Source: Gemmata palustris
Lineage (GTDB): Bacteria > Planctomycetota > Planctomycetia > Gemmatales > Gemmataceae
DNA length: 64,000 nt
Assembly: GCF_017939745.1 (NCBI RefSeq)
Contig: NZ_JAGKQQ010000001.1
Span: 6,339,299-6,403,298, forward strand
Reading direction: 5' to 3'
Below, piece after piece: positions 9,112-17,047 of this stretch (positions within the stretch are counted from its first letter, which is position 1; the number at the start of each line of letters is the position of its first letter). The notes under the pieces were generated by a model. That model did not search any database, had not been told where the DNA came from, and saw nothing but the letters and a program-made list of their open reading frames with translations. The translations under genes and the position numbers were made by a program.

Positions 9112-9633
9112 TCATTTGGTGATTTCAAACGAGGTGATGAACTTGTCCGCGGAGGGCGAAATCACGACCTCCTTCGATCCCTGGACCACCACCTGGTAGA
9201 GCCGCTTTCCGACGATCACCATTCTATTGCGAATGAAGCCCGTGGGGGTTTCGATGAGCACGTCCCGTCCCGGGAACTTCTCTTCTCCCACCGCGATGGT
9301 GATTTCCTTGTCGTCGAGCACCTTCCCTTTTTCGCCTTTGTTTCCGTCGCGCACTTTTTCGAGACGCGGACCGGCGGGTTTCTTCGCGACCTCATCGGAG
9401 GCATCGATGTAGCTCACGAGGAACGTCGTGTCGCCCTTCAGTTCCACCGAGTCGAGCGTGAGTTTCAGCGTGTCCTTGCCGGCCTGGATGTCGGTCGTCT
9501 CGGTCTTCACTGCGCCCGGGAACAACACCTTGTACTTGCCGTCGGCCGAGGCGAACTGCTTGAAGTCCTGCGCGTGAGCAACGAGTGGTGAGGCCGCTAA
9601 AAGCGCAACCAGCGCGAACGTCCGTGCCCGCAT
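9112..9633 (-). CDS. Secreted protein, first member of tandem paralogous trio
   Basis: The 173-aa protein has signal peptide MRARTFALVALLAASPLVAHA followed by DGKYKVLFPGAVKTE, FPGRDVLIETPTG, RLYQVVVQGSKE and ADKFITSFEITK. These are the same four landmarks as in the next two genes. The ATG at 9633 is preceded by a GGAG element; the frame is open further upstream but lacks a signal peptide there. It heads a compact minus-strand operon of three paralogues with spacings of -4/+11 and +16 bases. The trio looks like local tandem duplication followed by divergence. Function unknown. Confidence 0.8.
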   Translation of the reverse strand: MRARTFALVALLAASPLVAHAQDFKQFASADGKYKVLFPGAVKTETTDIQAGKDTLKLTLDSVELKGDTTFLVSYIDASDEVAKKPAGPRLEKVRDGNKGEKGKVLDDKEITIAVGEEKFPGRDVLIETPTGFIRNRMVIVGKRLYQVVVQGSKEVVISPSADKFITSFEITK

Positions 9634-9785
9634 GGGGTGGTCTCCGTGAGGAATCGAACACGGAGAGCGTAGCCGATGCGCGCCGGATCGGGCAAGAGAA
9701 GTGATCGCTTCGAGAGTGCGGAGCGCCCGCACTCTCGGTTACGTGGCTTTCACCAAAGGCGAACAGCGACTGGCCTACCTGCTGC

Positions 9786-10889
9786 TCAGGGCTTCGGGGG
9801 AACGTCCCAGATACGCACTTCACCAACTGTTGTCGGCTTGTCTTCTGTGCACCCGGCTGCCAGTTCGGTTCCATCGAGGGAAAAGGCTACGGCCTTCGGT
9901 GGGCCGGGACACCGGAAAACTCGGATCAGTCGGCCGGTGGGTACGTCCCACAGTCGCACACAGTGTGGATGCTTCCCATCCTTGAGCACCTCTCCTGTCG
10001 CCATTGTCCGGCTGTCCGGAGAGAACGCGAGGCACATCACATAGGTGGCGTAGTTGTCCTGGGGTAAGTCTGAGAATCGGGTTTCCGACCCGGTCACTGT
10101 GTCACATACAGTGACGACGTCCGTCGCCTGTGACCACCCGCCGCCGTAGGCCACCATCCCACTCTTGGGGACGAACGACAGGGCTAAAATATTGTGCCGT
10201 TGAGGGAGATTCCGGCGGAGGCTCCCGTCCACGGAATCCCATAACTTCACGTCGCCCTTGTCGTCCCCGGAAACGAGATACATCCCGTCGGGTGAGTACG
10301 CGACCGCCTTCACCCAGCCACGGTGTCCCTTCAGAACCAGCTTTTCCTTCCCATCCACAGCGTCCCATACTCGGACTTCGCTGGGCACGGTGTCACCCGA
10401 TGAAGGGTGGTGAGCTGCCGCCACGCTTCGCCCATCCGGTGAGAAGCATACCGCGGCAACACACCTCTCAGTTTCTCTGTTGGAGGGTGGCCCATATCCG
10501 CCTTTCTGAAGCGTTAGTAGTCGCGCGCCTCGTTCCGCGTCCCACACCGCCAAGTGCCCGTCAAAGCACCCCGAAGCCAGCCGTTTCCCGTCCGCGGAGT
10601 ACGCCACGGATGCGACGACAGCGGTCGTGGGATGATCGAGGGTCCGGACGAGTTGTCGCGTCGCCCGGTCCCACACTACGATTGCATGGCCGCTACCAGC
10701 GGCCAGGTGGCGACCATCGGGGCTGAACGCAATTGTGCTGACGGTGCCTTCGGGGGCCAGGAGAATGGTCTTCGGCGGGTCAAGCCGGTTTCTGTCGATG
10801 TGCCACAAAACAGCCGTCGCGCCAACTGTACCCACCACTACGAGAGCGATGGCGACCAGGAGAAAGATCCAGCGGGTACGAACTTTCAT
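9786..10889 (-). CDS. WD40-repeat protein with N-terminal membrane anchor
   Basis: The 367-aa protein starts with a basic n-region and a transmembrane helix (IFLLVAIALVVVGTVGATAVLW, about residues 8-29). About six to seven WD40 blades follow, with recurrent 'FSPDGR.LA.G....V.VWD' units (for example VWDRATRQLV, VWDAERGARLL, LWDSVDGSLRR, LWDVPTGRLIR). Most of the protein should form a beta-propeller on the outer face of the cytoplasmic membrane. Such propellers are protein-interaction platforms. Nothing in the neighbourhood reveals a partner. Confidence 0.88.
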   Translation of the reverse strand: MKVRTRWIFLLVAIALVVVGTVGATAVLWHIDRNRLDPPKTILLAPEGTVSTIAFSPDGRHLAAGSGHAIVVWDRATRQLVRTLDHPTTAVVASVAYSADGKRLASGCFDGHLAVWDAERGARLLTLQKGGYGPPSNRETERCVAAVCFSPDGRSVAAAHHPSSGDTVPSEVRVWDAVDGKEKLVLKGHRGWVKAVAYSPDGMYLVSGDDKGDVKLWDSVDGSLRRNLPQRHNILALSFVPKSGMVAYGGGWSQATDVVTVCDTVTGSETRFSDLPQDNYATYVMCLAFSPDSRTMATGEVLKDGKHPHCVRLWDVPTGRLIRVFRCPGPPKAVAFSLDGTELAAGCTEDKPTTVGEVRIWDVPPKP

Positions 10890-11048
10890 CAGACCCTCGG
10901 CGTGGACTTCCCCACGAATCGTAGACGGCGGGAATGTGGTGTAAACGTTACCCGGTCCTGGTCCTTTCAGCGGATGTTAGCTTAACCGGAGGGTAAGCCG
11001 TTACTCGAAATGAAATCACTTCTGCATTTGGGGAGAGGCATTTAAACG

Positions 11049-11076
11049 CAAACAGGGGGCATCAGCCCCCTGTTTG
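11049..11076 (-). terminator. Terminator of parB
   Basis: A 12-bp stem (11049-11060 / 11065-11076) with loop ATCA lies about 25 bases beyond the parB stop. Read on the minus strand, the stem is followed by a short mixed stretch rather than a clean T-run. Confidence 0.7.
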
Positions 11077-11100
11077 TTTCGATCGCGTTCAGTCAGCCGT

Positions 11101-12030
11101 TCACTTCTGAAGAGCTTGAATGATCCGCTCGAAGTCGTCGTTGGAGTCGAAGCCGATCACGATCTGGCCTTTGTCCTTCGCCTTCACCTTGATCTCGATC
11201 TTCACTGCGAGCCGCTGGCGGATGTCGTCTTCCAGGCCCTTCACGTGCGCCGTCTTTTCGGCCGGCTCTTTGCGGGCAACCGCTTCGGCCGCGACTTCCG
11301 CTCCGGCCGCCGCGAGCTTGTGCTGCTTGACGAGCAGTTCCAGGGCGTGGACCGAGTAGTTCTTCACGATCGCGTCCTTCGCGAACGCGAGCTGCTGTTC
11401 CAGGTCGGTCACGCCCTTCAGCACCTTGGCGTGGCCCATCGTGAGCTGACCGTTCCGCACCGCGGCCTGCACGTCGGCGTGCAGGTTCAGGAGCCCGAGC
11501 AGGTTGCTCACGGTCGAGCGGTCCAGCCCGAGGCGCCCGCCGAGCTGGTCCTGCGTCATGCGGAACTTGTCCATGTACTCCTTGAACCCGGCCGCCTTCT
11601 CGATCGGGTTCAGGTCGGTGCGCTGAATGTTCTCGACGAGCGCCGCCTCGAACACCTGCTGATCGTCGAACCCGACGACGTGGACGGGTACCTCTTCCAA
11701 CCCGGCGTCCTTGGCCGCGCGGAGCCGGCGCTCGCCCGCGATGAGTTGGTAGCTGTCCCCCACCGCACGCACCACGAGCGGCTGAAGGATGCCGTGGTTC
11801 TTCACGCTCGCGGTGAGTGAGGCGAGTTCATCATTATCGAACTGCTTGCGCGGCTGATACGGATTGAACACGATCTTCCCGACCGCGAGTCGGGACACGG
11901 GCGCGTCCGCGGATTGCGGGAGCGAGATGTCGCCCAAGAGGGCGTTCAATCCACGAGCCAAACGGGGCGGGGCTTTGACGGTCGCTTCCATGCGAGGGTC
12001 TCCGTGGTCAATCAATTCGGGCCGACTCAT
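11101..12030 (-). CDS. parB: Chromosome partitioning protein ParB
   Basis: The 309-aa ParB/Spo0J protein opens with RLARGLNALLGD. The N-terminal CTPase/ParB domain follows (NPYQPRKQFDNDELASLTASVKNHGILQPLVVR, then the arginine box AGERRLRAAKDAG and ALVENIQRTDLNPIEKA). The central HTH that reads parS contains QLGGRLGLDRSTVSNLLGLL, and a C-terminal dimerisation region ends the protein. I chose the ATG at 12030 (AGAGG upstream); an ATG at 11991 is also possible. A longer frame starts inside a parS site and is unlikely. No parA lies beside it: the upstream neighbour is a divergent PseG-like gene. ParB loads at the two nearby parS sites and spreads to organise origin segregation. Confidence 0.95.
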   Translation of the reverse strand: MSRPELIDHGDPRMEATVKAPPRLARGLNALLGDISLPQSADAPVSRLAVGKIVFNPYQPRKQFDNDELASLTASVKNHGILQPLVVRAVGDSYQLIAGERRLRAAKDAGLEEVPVHVVGFDDQQVFEAALVENIQRTDLNPIEKAAGFKEYMDKFRMTQDQLGGRLGLDRSTVSNLLGLLNLHADVQAAVRNGQLTMGHAKVLKGVTDLEQQLAFAKDAIVKNYSVHALELLVKQHKLAAAGAEVAAEAVARKEPAEKTAHVKGLEDDIRQRLAVKIEIKVKAKDKGQIVIGFDSNDDFERIIQALQK

Positions 12031-12082
12031 AGCAACCTCTGCGGTTGTGAGAAGTGGAATCAAAGGTGCGGCCCGCTGGGGG

Positions 12083-12098
12083 CGTTCCACGTGGAACA
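12083..12098. promoter_or_regulatory. parS: parS site 1 (ParB binding)
   Basis: CGTTCCACGTGGAACA is a 16-bp palindrome differing from a perfect dyad only at the first base. It matches the known parS consensus class TGTTYCACGTGRAACA. Confidence 0.88.
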
Positions 12099-12150
12099 TC
12101 GCAAACGTGAGTGCGAATCGAATTTGCAGCGAAATCAGGCCGGCCGGTAC

Positions 12151-12166
12151 TGTTCCACGTGGAACA
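12151..12166. promoter_or_regulatory. parS: parS site 2 (ParB binding)
   Basis: TGTTCCACGTGGAACA is a perfect 16-bp palindrome of the parS class, 68 bases from site 1 and upstream of parB. Confidence 0.93.
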
Positions 12167-12619
12167 TCCGGTACGTTGCGTGCAGCCGATTAGGGGCGCA
12201 TTTCCGCGCCGATCGGCACAGTTTCGGTGCTCGAAAATCGGCGCACAGTGCGCGGAATTTTGATTCTGACCGAGCGCGAAGAAAGTGGCCTTGTCGGTTG
12301 TGAGAAAACTGAATTACCATCCGCCTCGCTCGGCCAACGGACCGGAACCCGAAGGCCGAACACGATGCACCACCGGACCGGAACCCAGTGGTGCGTCGTC
12401 CGGGTCAGCAATGACCCGCCCGGAGAAGAGGTGTCGAGATTGGCTCCCCCGCTGCGCGTCTCGCTCGCGCACGGACATTCGTCCGAAGCGGAAGCACACT
12501 CCACACCAACCGGAACGCGCGAACGCTACGGCCCAACGCCCGCGGGAGGATCTCCGCGGGCGCACGCGGTGCCCCGTTCGCGCACCTTTTCAATCGCTGG
12601 TTGCTCAGGAGCGTTGCGC

Positions 12620-13723
12620 ATGGATGCGACTCGTGGCCCGATTCTGTTTCGCTGCGACGGTACTGGCGAGCACGGCTGGGAGCCGTTCTACCAGTGCCTC
12701 TCGCTCGCGGCGGCCCTCCAGCGCCGCCGCCGGGGAACGAACTTCCTCAGCTACCTCGATCCGCTCTCGCTGGCGACCGTCGTGAACCGCGGGAACAACG
12801 ACTGGGTGCCCGCCGAGCGGAAGGTCGGCGACGACGGCGACCTCGAAGTCACCATCGCCGCGGTGCGGAAGATGAACGCCGCCGCCGTGGTCGTCGCGGG
12901 CGAGGGCTACTCGGCCGACTACCTCCGCGAGCTGAAGAAGACCGGCGCGCTGGTGATGGTGTTCGACTCGACCGCGGACATGCGGTTCCCGGCCGACCTC
13001 GTGGTGAACCCGATGCTGTACCCGTTGCGGAAGGCGTACCGCGTGGAGCCGGGCTGCCAGCTCCTCCTCGGCACCCGTTTCGCGCTCTGTCGCGGGGTGT
13101 TCCGCCGGCAGCGCACGATCCGCGCGACCGAGCCGCCGATGCCGTTCCGCGCCCTGGTTGCGATGGGTGATGACGACCTCGCGGGCGAAGCGCTGACGCG
13201 CACGCAGCAGCTCATGGAGATGCCGAAGGTCGCGAAGATCACGATCTCGGCCCGCACGCACCACCCGCGCTACGATGAGATGCTGGCCCTGGCCGACGAC
13301 AGCGGCGGCAAGGTCGAAGTCATCACCGAGACAAAGGAACTGATGACGCGCCTCGTCCGCGCTCACTTCGCGCTGACGAGCGGCGACGGATGGTCGCCGG
13401 AGCTGTGCGTGGTGGGCATCCCGCAACTGATCCTGAGCCAGACGAAGCGGCACGCGGGCAACGGGAAGAAGCTCGACGAGGACGGCGTCGCGACCTACCT
13501 CGGGAACGCGGCGGACGTGACCTTCGACCAGCTCCGCGAAGCGATCGATCTGTTCCACGACGACCCGATGGAGCGGAAGAGCATGACCCGCTGTGCGCGG
13601 AACACGTTCGACGGGCGCGGGCCGGACCGCATCGTGAACGGGCTGGAGATCATGCTCCACAACCCGATGCGCAAGCGGGCCGCCTCGTTCGCTCCGACCC
13701 ACGGCCTGAAAATCGCGGCGTGA
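12620..13723 (+). CDS. PseG/SpsG-like protein (nucleotide-sugar hydrolase or glycosyltransferase-B fold)
   Basis: The 367-aa cytoplasmic protein opens with FRCDGTGEHGWEPFYQCLSLAAALQRR. The element 'R.DG....G.G...R...LA..L' marks PseG/SpsG proteins (UDP-2,4-diacetamido-2,4,6-trideoxy-altropyranose hydrolase family, MurG-like fold). A later ALTSGDGWSPELCVVGIPQL resembles the 'SA GGST..E....G.P.l' motif of the family, though S/G details differ. The start at 12620 has AGGAG 9 bases upstream; the frame is open earlier but without support. No other pseudaminic acid or flagellar glycosylation genes are nearby, so the actual substrate is uncertain. Confidence 0.7.
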   Translation: MDATRGPILFRCDGTGEHGWEPFYQCLSLAAALQRRRRGTNFLSYLDPLSLATVVNRGNNDWVPAERKVGDDGDLEVTIAAVRKMNAAAVVVAGEGYSADYLRELKKTGALVMVFDSTADMRFPADLVVNPMLYPLRKAYRVEPGCQLLLGTRFALCRGVFRRQRTIRATEPPMPFRALVAMGDDDLAGEALTRTQQLMEMPKVAKITISARTHHPRYDEMLALADDSGGKVEVITETKELMTRLVRAHFALTSGDGWSPELCVVGIPQLILSQTKRHAGNGKKLDEDGVATYLGNAADVTFDQLREAIDLFHDDPMERKSMTRCARNTFDGRGPDRIVNGLEIMLHNPMRKRAASFAPTHGLKIAA

Positions 13724-13783
13724 TCTCGAACGCGGTCCACCCGTAGACCGCAGCCGCGTGTTCGTTCAATATCTTGTTCCGCT

Positions 13784-13824
13784 CGTCCCGGTCCGATACG
13801 CTCTGTCGAGAGCGGACCGGGACG
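13784..13824 (+). terminator. Hairpin terminator after PseG-like gene
   Basis: A 12-bp stem CGTCCCGGTCCG / CGGACCGGGACG (13784-13795, 13813-13824) encloses an inner GCTCT/AGAGC pairing. It is followed by TTTCGTTTCCC. It lies 60 bases after the stop codon. Confidence 0.7.
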
Positions 13825-13853
13825 TTTCGTTTCCCTTAATCGGGCGCGCACTG

Positions 13854-14393
13854 ATGTGGTGGCTCCTCGTCATCCTCTGTGTCGAAATCCCGCTGATCCT
13901 CGTAGGGCTGGCGATCGGCTATTACGTGTGGTTCATGCGCCAGGAGGCGGCGCGAGAGGAGAAACTGGAACGGAAAGGCCGCATCGTGAAGGCGGGGATC
14001 GTGTTCGCCAACCACAACCTCTACAAGAAAAACGCGAGGGACAACTTCTGGCCGGCTCAGGTCGTGTTCACTCTCGTTGATGATGTCCCGGACCTGGACG
14101 ACGTGCTGCAAGAACTGGCGGAAGCGATCCGCGAGTTTGAAACGGAAGACGAGGAGGACGAAGACGAGCGCATCATCGGTCAGGTGGTGCGAACGGAGTA
14201 CGGGTACGGCTGGCCCCTGCAGATTCCGAAGCGGATCACTGGTCGCCTTGTCGCCTACACCACATCCGTTGACATCCAATGTAAGTGGCTCCCCGCGCGC
14301 CGATTGGAGGAGCCTTACATTTACGTGAATGCTTACGCCGGCAAGGAGCGGAAGGATCGGCTCGCGCGAATGGTTTCGTATCCCGACAACTAA
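13854..14393 (+). CDS. Hypothetical single-pass membrane protein
   Basis: The 179-aa protein begins MWWLLVILCVEIPLILVGLAIGYYVWF, a signal-anchor helix. A basic stretch, a soluble region with an acidic run (FETEDEEDEDERI, about residues 98-112) and a beta-rich tail follow. I favour the ATG at 13854 because the frame further upstream runs through the terminator hairpin of the preceding gene. No ribosome binding site is evident. No recognised domain. The gene ends just before a palindromic repeat element. Confidence 0.65.
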   Translation: MWWLLVILCVEIPLILVGLAIGYYVWFMRQEAAREEKLERKGRIVKAGIVFANHNLYKKNARDNFWPAQVVFTLVDDVPDLDDVLQELAEAIREFETEDEEDEDERIIGQVVRTEYGYGWPLQIPKRITGRLVAYTTSVDIQCKWLPARRLEEPYIYVNAYAGKERKDRLARMVSYPDN

Positions 14394-14412
14394 TTCGCAC
14401 TGAGCAAGGCAG

Positions 14413-14536
14413 ACCTACCCCCCAACCCCCTCCCTAAAGGGAAGGGGAGCAGGCGCGCGAAATCTCTGTGATTGGGAACACACTCGGTGAGTGGTTTTCC
14501 TCCCCTTCCCTTTAGGGAGGGGGTTGGGGGGTAGGT
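14413..14536. repeat. Palindromic repeat element, copy 1 (MITE-like)
   Basis: Perfect 37-bp inverted arms (14413-14449 and 14500-14536) flank a 50-base centre. The arms read ACCTACCCCCCAACCCCC... The first bases of the centre (CAGGCGCGCGAAATCTCT) recur almost exactly in the second copy at 39345-39480 inside rnhA. It could act as terminator for the upstream gene. No transposase is encoded. Confidence 0.85.
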
Positions 14537-14612
14537 TCTCGCCCGCCTCCAACATCCCCTCTGACCGCCCCTTCTGGTATCCTCACTCCACCTTCCTGTG
14601 AGGAGCCGGACC

Positions 14613-16364
14613 ATGACCAAAGACGACGTTGCCGACGCACTCGACGAGATCGGCACCCTTCTCGAACTCAAGGGCGAGAACACGTTCCGCACGAACGCCT
14701 ACCACAACGCGGCGCGGCTCGTTCAGCAGTTGCCCGGTGACCTGGCGCAGATGGTCGCGGACGGGAAACTGGCCGAGGTGCGCGGCATCGGCGAAGCGCT
14801 TGCACTGAAGATCACCACGCTCGTAACGACCGGGAATTTACCGTACCTCGAAGACCTGCGGGCTTCGATTCCGGTGGGCCTCGTGAAGATGCTCCGGCTT
14901 CCCGGACTCGGGCCGAAGAAGGTCAAGGCGCTCCACGACCTGCTGCACATCGACTCGATCGAGAAACTGAAGGCCGCGTGCGAGTCGGGTGAGGTCGCGA
15001 AGCAAAAAGGATTCGGTGCGAAGACTCAGACCCGGATACTCGAAGGGATCGCGTACATCGACCAGGTCGGGCACCGCGTGCGGATCGATCTCGCGTTGCC
15101 GCTGGGCCTGGCGCTCCTCGAACAGATTCGTGCGTTTCCCGGAGTCATCCGCGCCGAGTTGTGCGGGAGCCTTCGCCGGCGGAAAGAGACGGTCGCGGAC
15201 CTCGACATCCTGGTGAGCAGCGCGGATGCGCAACCCATCATGGATGCGTTCGTCAAGATTCCCGAAGTGATCCAGGTCTTGGGGCAGGGGCCGACCAAGT
15301 CGAGCGTGGTCGCCGGGCTACACGTTCACGGAACGAAGGTCACGCTCCAGGCCGATCTCCGCGTGGTGGAGGATACCCAGTACCCGTTCGCGCTCCACTA
15401 CTTCACGGGTAGCAAGGAGCACAACATTCGGATGCGCCAGCGCGCGATCGACCGCGGTCTCTCGCTCAACGAATACGCGCTCGCGAACGAAACGCGCTCG
15501 GTGCCGTGTAAGGACGAAACGGACATCTTCGCCGCGCTCGACCTGCCGTACATTCAGCCCGAACTGCGCGAAGACACCGGAGAGATCGAGGCCGGCGAAC
15601 TGAAGAAGCTCCCCGCACTAGTTGTGGACTCCGACATCCGCGGCGTGTTTCACAACCACACCACCTATAGCGACGGCACCGCGTCCCTCGAAGAGATGGC
15701 GCTCGCGGCGAAGCAACTCGGCTTCGAGTATTTCGGTGTCGGCGACCACTCGCAGTCGCTCACGATCGCGCGCGGGCTTCCGTCGAATGTGGTGCGGAAA
15801 CAGTGGGCCGAGATCGATCGCGTGAACGCGAAACTCGAGGGCGTGCGCATCCTAAAGGGCAGCGAGGTGGACATCCTCGAAGACGGATCGCTCGACTACA
15901 CCGACGAGCTGCTCGCGGGGTTCGAGTACGTCGTCGCGAGTGTTCACTCGCACTTCGGGATGCCGGAAGCCGAGATGACGGCCCGCGTGTGCAAGGCGCT
16001 CTCGCACCCCGCGGTGACGATGCTGGGTCACGCGACCGGGCGCCTGCTGCTCAAGCGCGAGGGGTACAAAATCAACCTCGACGAAGTGCTGAAGGTCGCC
16101 GCGAAGCACGGCAAGATGATCGAGATCAACGCGCAGCCGTCGCGCCTCGACCTCGACTGGAAGTACGTGAAGCAAGCGAAGGCGATGGGCATTCCGATCG
16201 TCATCAACCCGGACGCACACAGTACCGGTGAACTCGCGCTCTACACGTTCGGAGTTCAGGTCGCTCGCCGCGGGTGGCTCACGAAAGATGACGTGTTCAA
16301 TACGCGCGGGCTGGCCGACGTGATGAAGGAACTCGCGCGCCGGAAACAGAGCCCGACCGTTTGA
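14613..16364 (+). CDS. polX: DNA polymerase/3'-5' exonuclease PolX
   Basis: The 583-aa protein has the bacterial PolX domain order. N-terminal helix-hairpin-helix regions come first (GIGEALALKITTL, LPGLGPKKVKALHDLL). The family X palm follows, with GSLRRRKETVADLDILVS (GS about residues 185-186, metal-binding D196 and D198). The C-terminal PHP phosphoesterase starts at HNHTTYSDG (H347, H349) and includes GVGDHSQS, EVDIL, SVHSHF, EINAQPSRLDL and NPDAH. Family knowledge: gap-filling repair polymerase with Mn-dependent 3'-5' exonuclease and AP endonuclease activity. GAGGAG precedes the ATG at 14613. Confidence 0.95.
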   Translation: MTKDDVADALDEIGTLLELKGENTFRTNAYHNAARLVQQLPGDLAQMVADGKLAEVRGIGEALALKITTLVTTGNLPYLEDLRASIPVGLVKMLRLPGLGPKKVKALHDLLHIDSIEKLKAACESGEVAKQKGFGAKTQTRILEGIAYIDQVGHRVRIDLALPLGLALLEQIRAFPGVIRAELCGSLRRRKETVADLDILVSSADAQPIMDAFVKIPEVIQVLGQGPTKSSVVAGLHVHGTKVTLQADLRVVEDTQYPFALHYFTGSKEHNIRMRQRAIDRGLSLNEYALANETRSVPCKDETDIFAALDLPYIQPELREDTGEIEAGELKKLPALVVDSDIRGVFHNHTTYSDGTASLEEMALAAKQLGFEYFGVGDHSQSLTIARGLPSNVVRKQWAEIDRVNAKLEGVRILKGSEVDILEDGSLDYTDELLAGFEYVVASVHSHFGMPEAEMTARVCKALSHPAVTMLGHATGRLLLKREGYKINLDEVLKVAAKHGKMIEINAQPSRLDLDWKYVKQAKAMGIPIVINPDAHSTGELALYTFGVQVARRGWLTKDDVFNTRGLADVMKELARRKQSPTV

Positions 16365-16406
16365 GGCAGCTACCCGGAACCGGATCTTTGAGGCTGATGC
16401 GACACG

Positions 16407-16910
16407 TCACGTGGTCGTAACCACAAGGTCCGGCTCCCAATCAAACAACCCCTGAGAGAAGTCCTCTCCGAAGCGGACACCGAGTCGTGGGCTGATGTAG
16501 CCCTCAAGCGGGTAGACCACTTTCATTCGGCCGTCATTACGAACGAGAGCGACCACGCGGTTTCGATGCGCTTCGATACAGTAAAGCTCTTCAACTTTCT
16601 GCTGTTCGCAGAATCTCAACATCTCGGTGGTTTCTTCGCGCAACACACTTACTGTTCGCAGAGTTGAACGCACCCAGAATACTACCTGTGGCGCGAAGCC
16701 ATCGCTCTCCCATTCCTGGCGCGTCTTGGGATCACCCTGCACTGGGTACCACAACAAGTCACCGGCAACGAACACCTGCTGACCGGCGAACAACTCGCGC
16801 AGCTCGCCGACAATCTTGACCATCCAGTCCCATTGAAGCGTGTTGTCGGCCATCGGTTTGCCGTCGCTATCAGGGTAGGCCGCGTTGGTGGCGGTTACGT
16901 CCGTACTCAT
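16407..16910 (-). CDS. Uma2-family (DUF820) protein with internal deletion, probably inactive
   Basis: This 167-aa protein begins like planctomycete Uma2 proteins (MADNTLQWDWMVKIVGELRELFAG ... DLLWYPVQGDPKTR) and later has FAPQVVFWV, FCEQQKVEELYCIE and a GYISPRLGVRFGED tail. Between DPKTR and QEWESDGFAPQ the segment normally carrying 'APDVMVVFGRPKGDRGSY' is absent, an in-frame loss of about 20-25 residues including the PD catalytic Asp of the PD-(D/E)XK-like fold. The EVLSP motif is also degenerate (FWVRST). I infer a decayed, catalytically dead member. The family is of uncertain biological function. Confidence 0.7.
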   Translation of the reverse strand: MSTDVTATNAAYPDSDGKPMADNTLQWDWMVKIVGELRELFAGQQVFVAGDLLWYPVQGDPKTRQEWESDGFAPQVVFWVRSTLRTVSVLREETTEMLRFCEQQKVEELYCIEAHRNRVVALVRNDGRMKVVYPLEGYISPRLGVRFGEDFSQGLFDWEPDLVVTTT

Positions 16911-17047
16911 CGTGGCGCCTCGGGACCGTTTGGTTGTGGCAGTTTACCCGCGCTCCAGTGTTCGCTTCCAGCCCGGCTGACAATCGATTGGAACGGGAAG
17001 TGCATCGTTTGGGCAGAACGGTTCAGCGCTCACACCGGAGCCGGTAC

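Larger units (their letters stand above)
12031..12619. other. Divergent intergenic region, parB / PseG-like gene, with parS sites
   Basis: About 590 bases without a supported gene. It holds two parS palindromes (12083-12098 and 12151-12166) near parB, which must also contain the parB promoter. The rest, about 12170-12619, has no convincing coding signal; frames reading through it lack a plausible start. Confidence 0.6.

Noticed and set aside
11074-11820. Plus-strand open frame across parB
   Set aside because: Antisense to a well-supported parB; low-complexity Arg/Val/His composition and no start signal.
12031-12099. N-terminal extension of ParB starting MFHVER
   Set aside because: Its start codon lies at the edge of a parS palindrome; translation of a parS site regularly gives this false start.
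12227-12619. Upstream extension of the PseG-like protein by about 130 codons
   Set aside because: The extension has non-protein-like composition and passes through intergenic DNA; AGGAG before the ATG at 12620 gives a better start.
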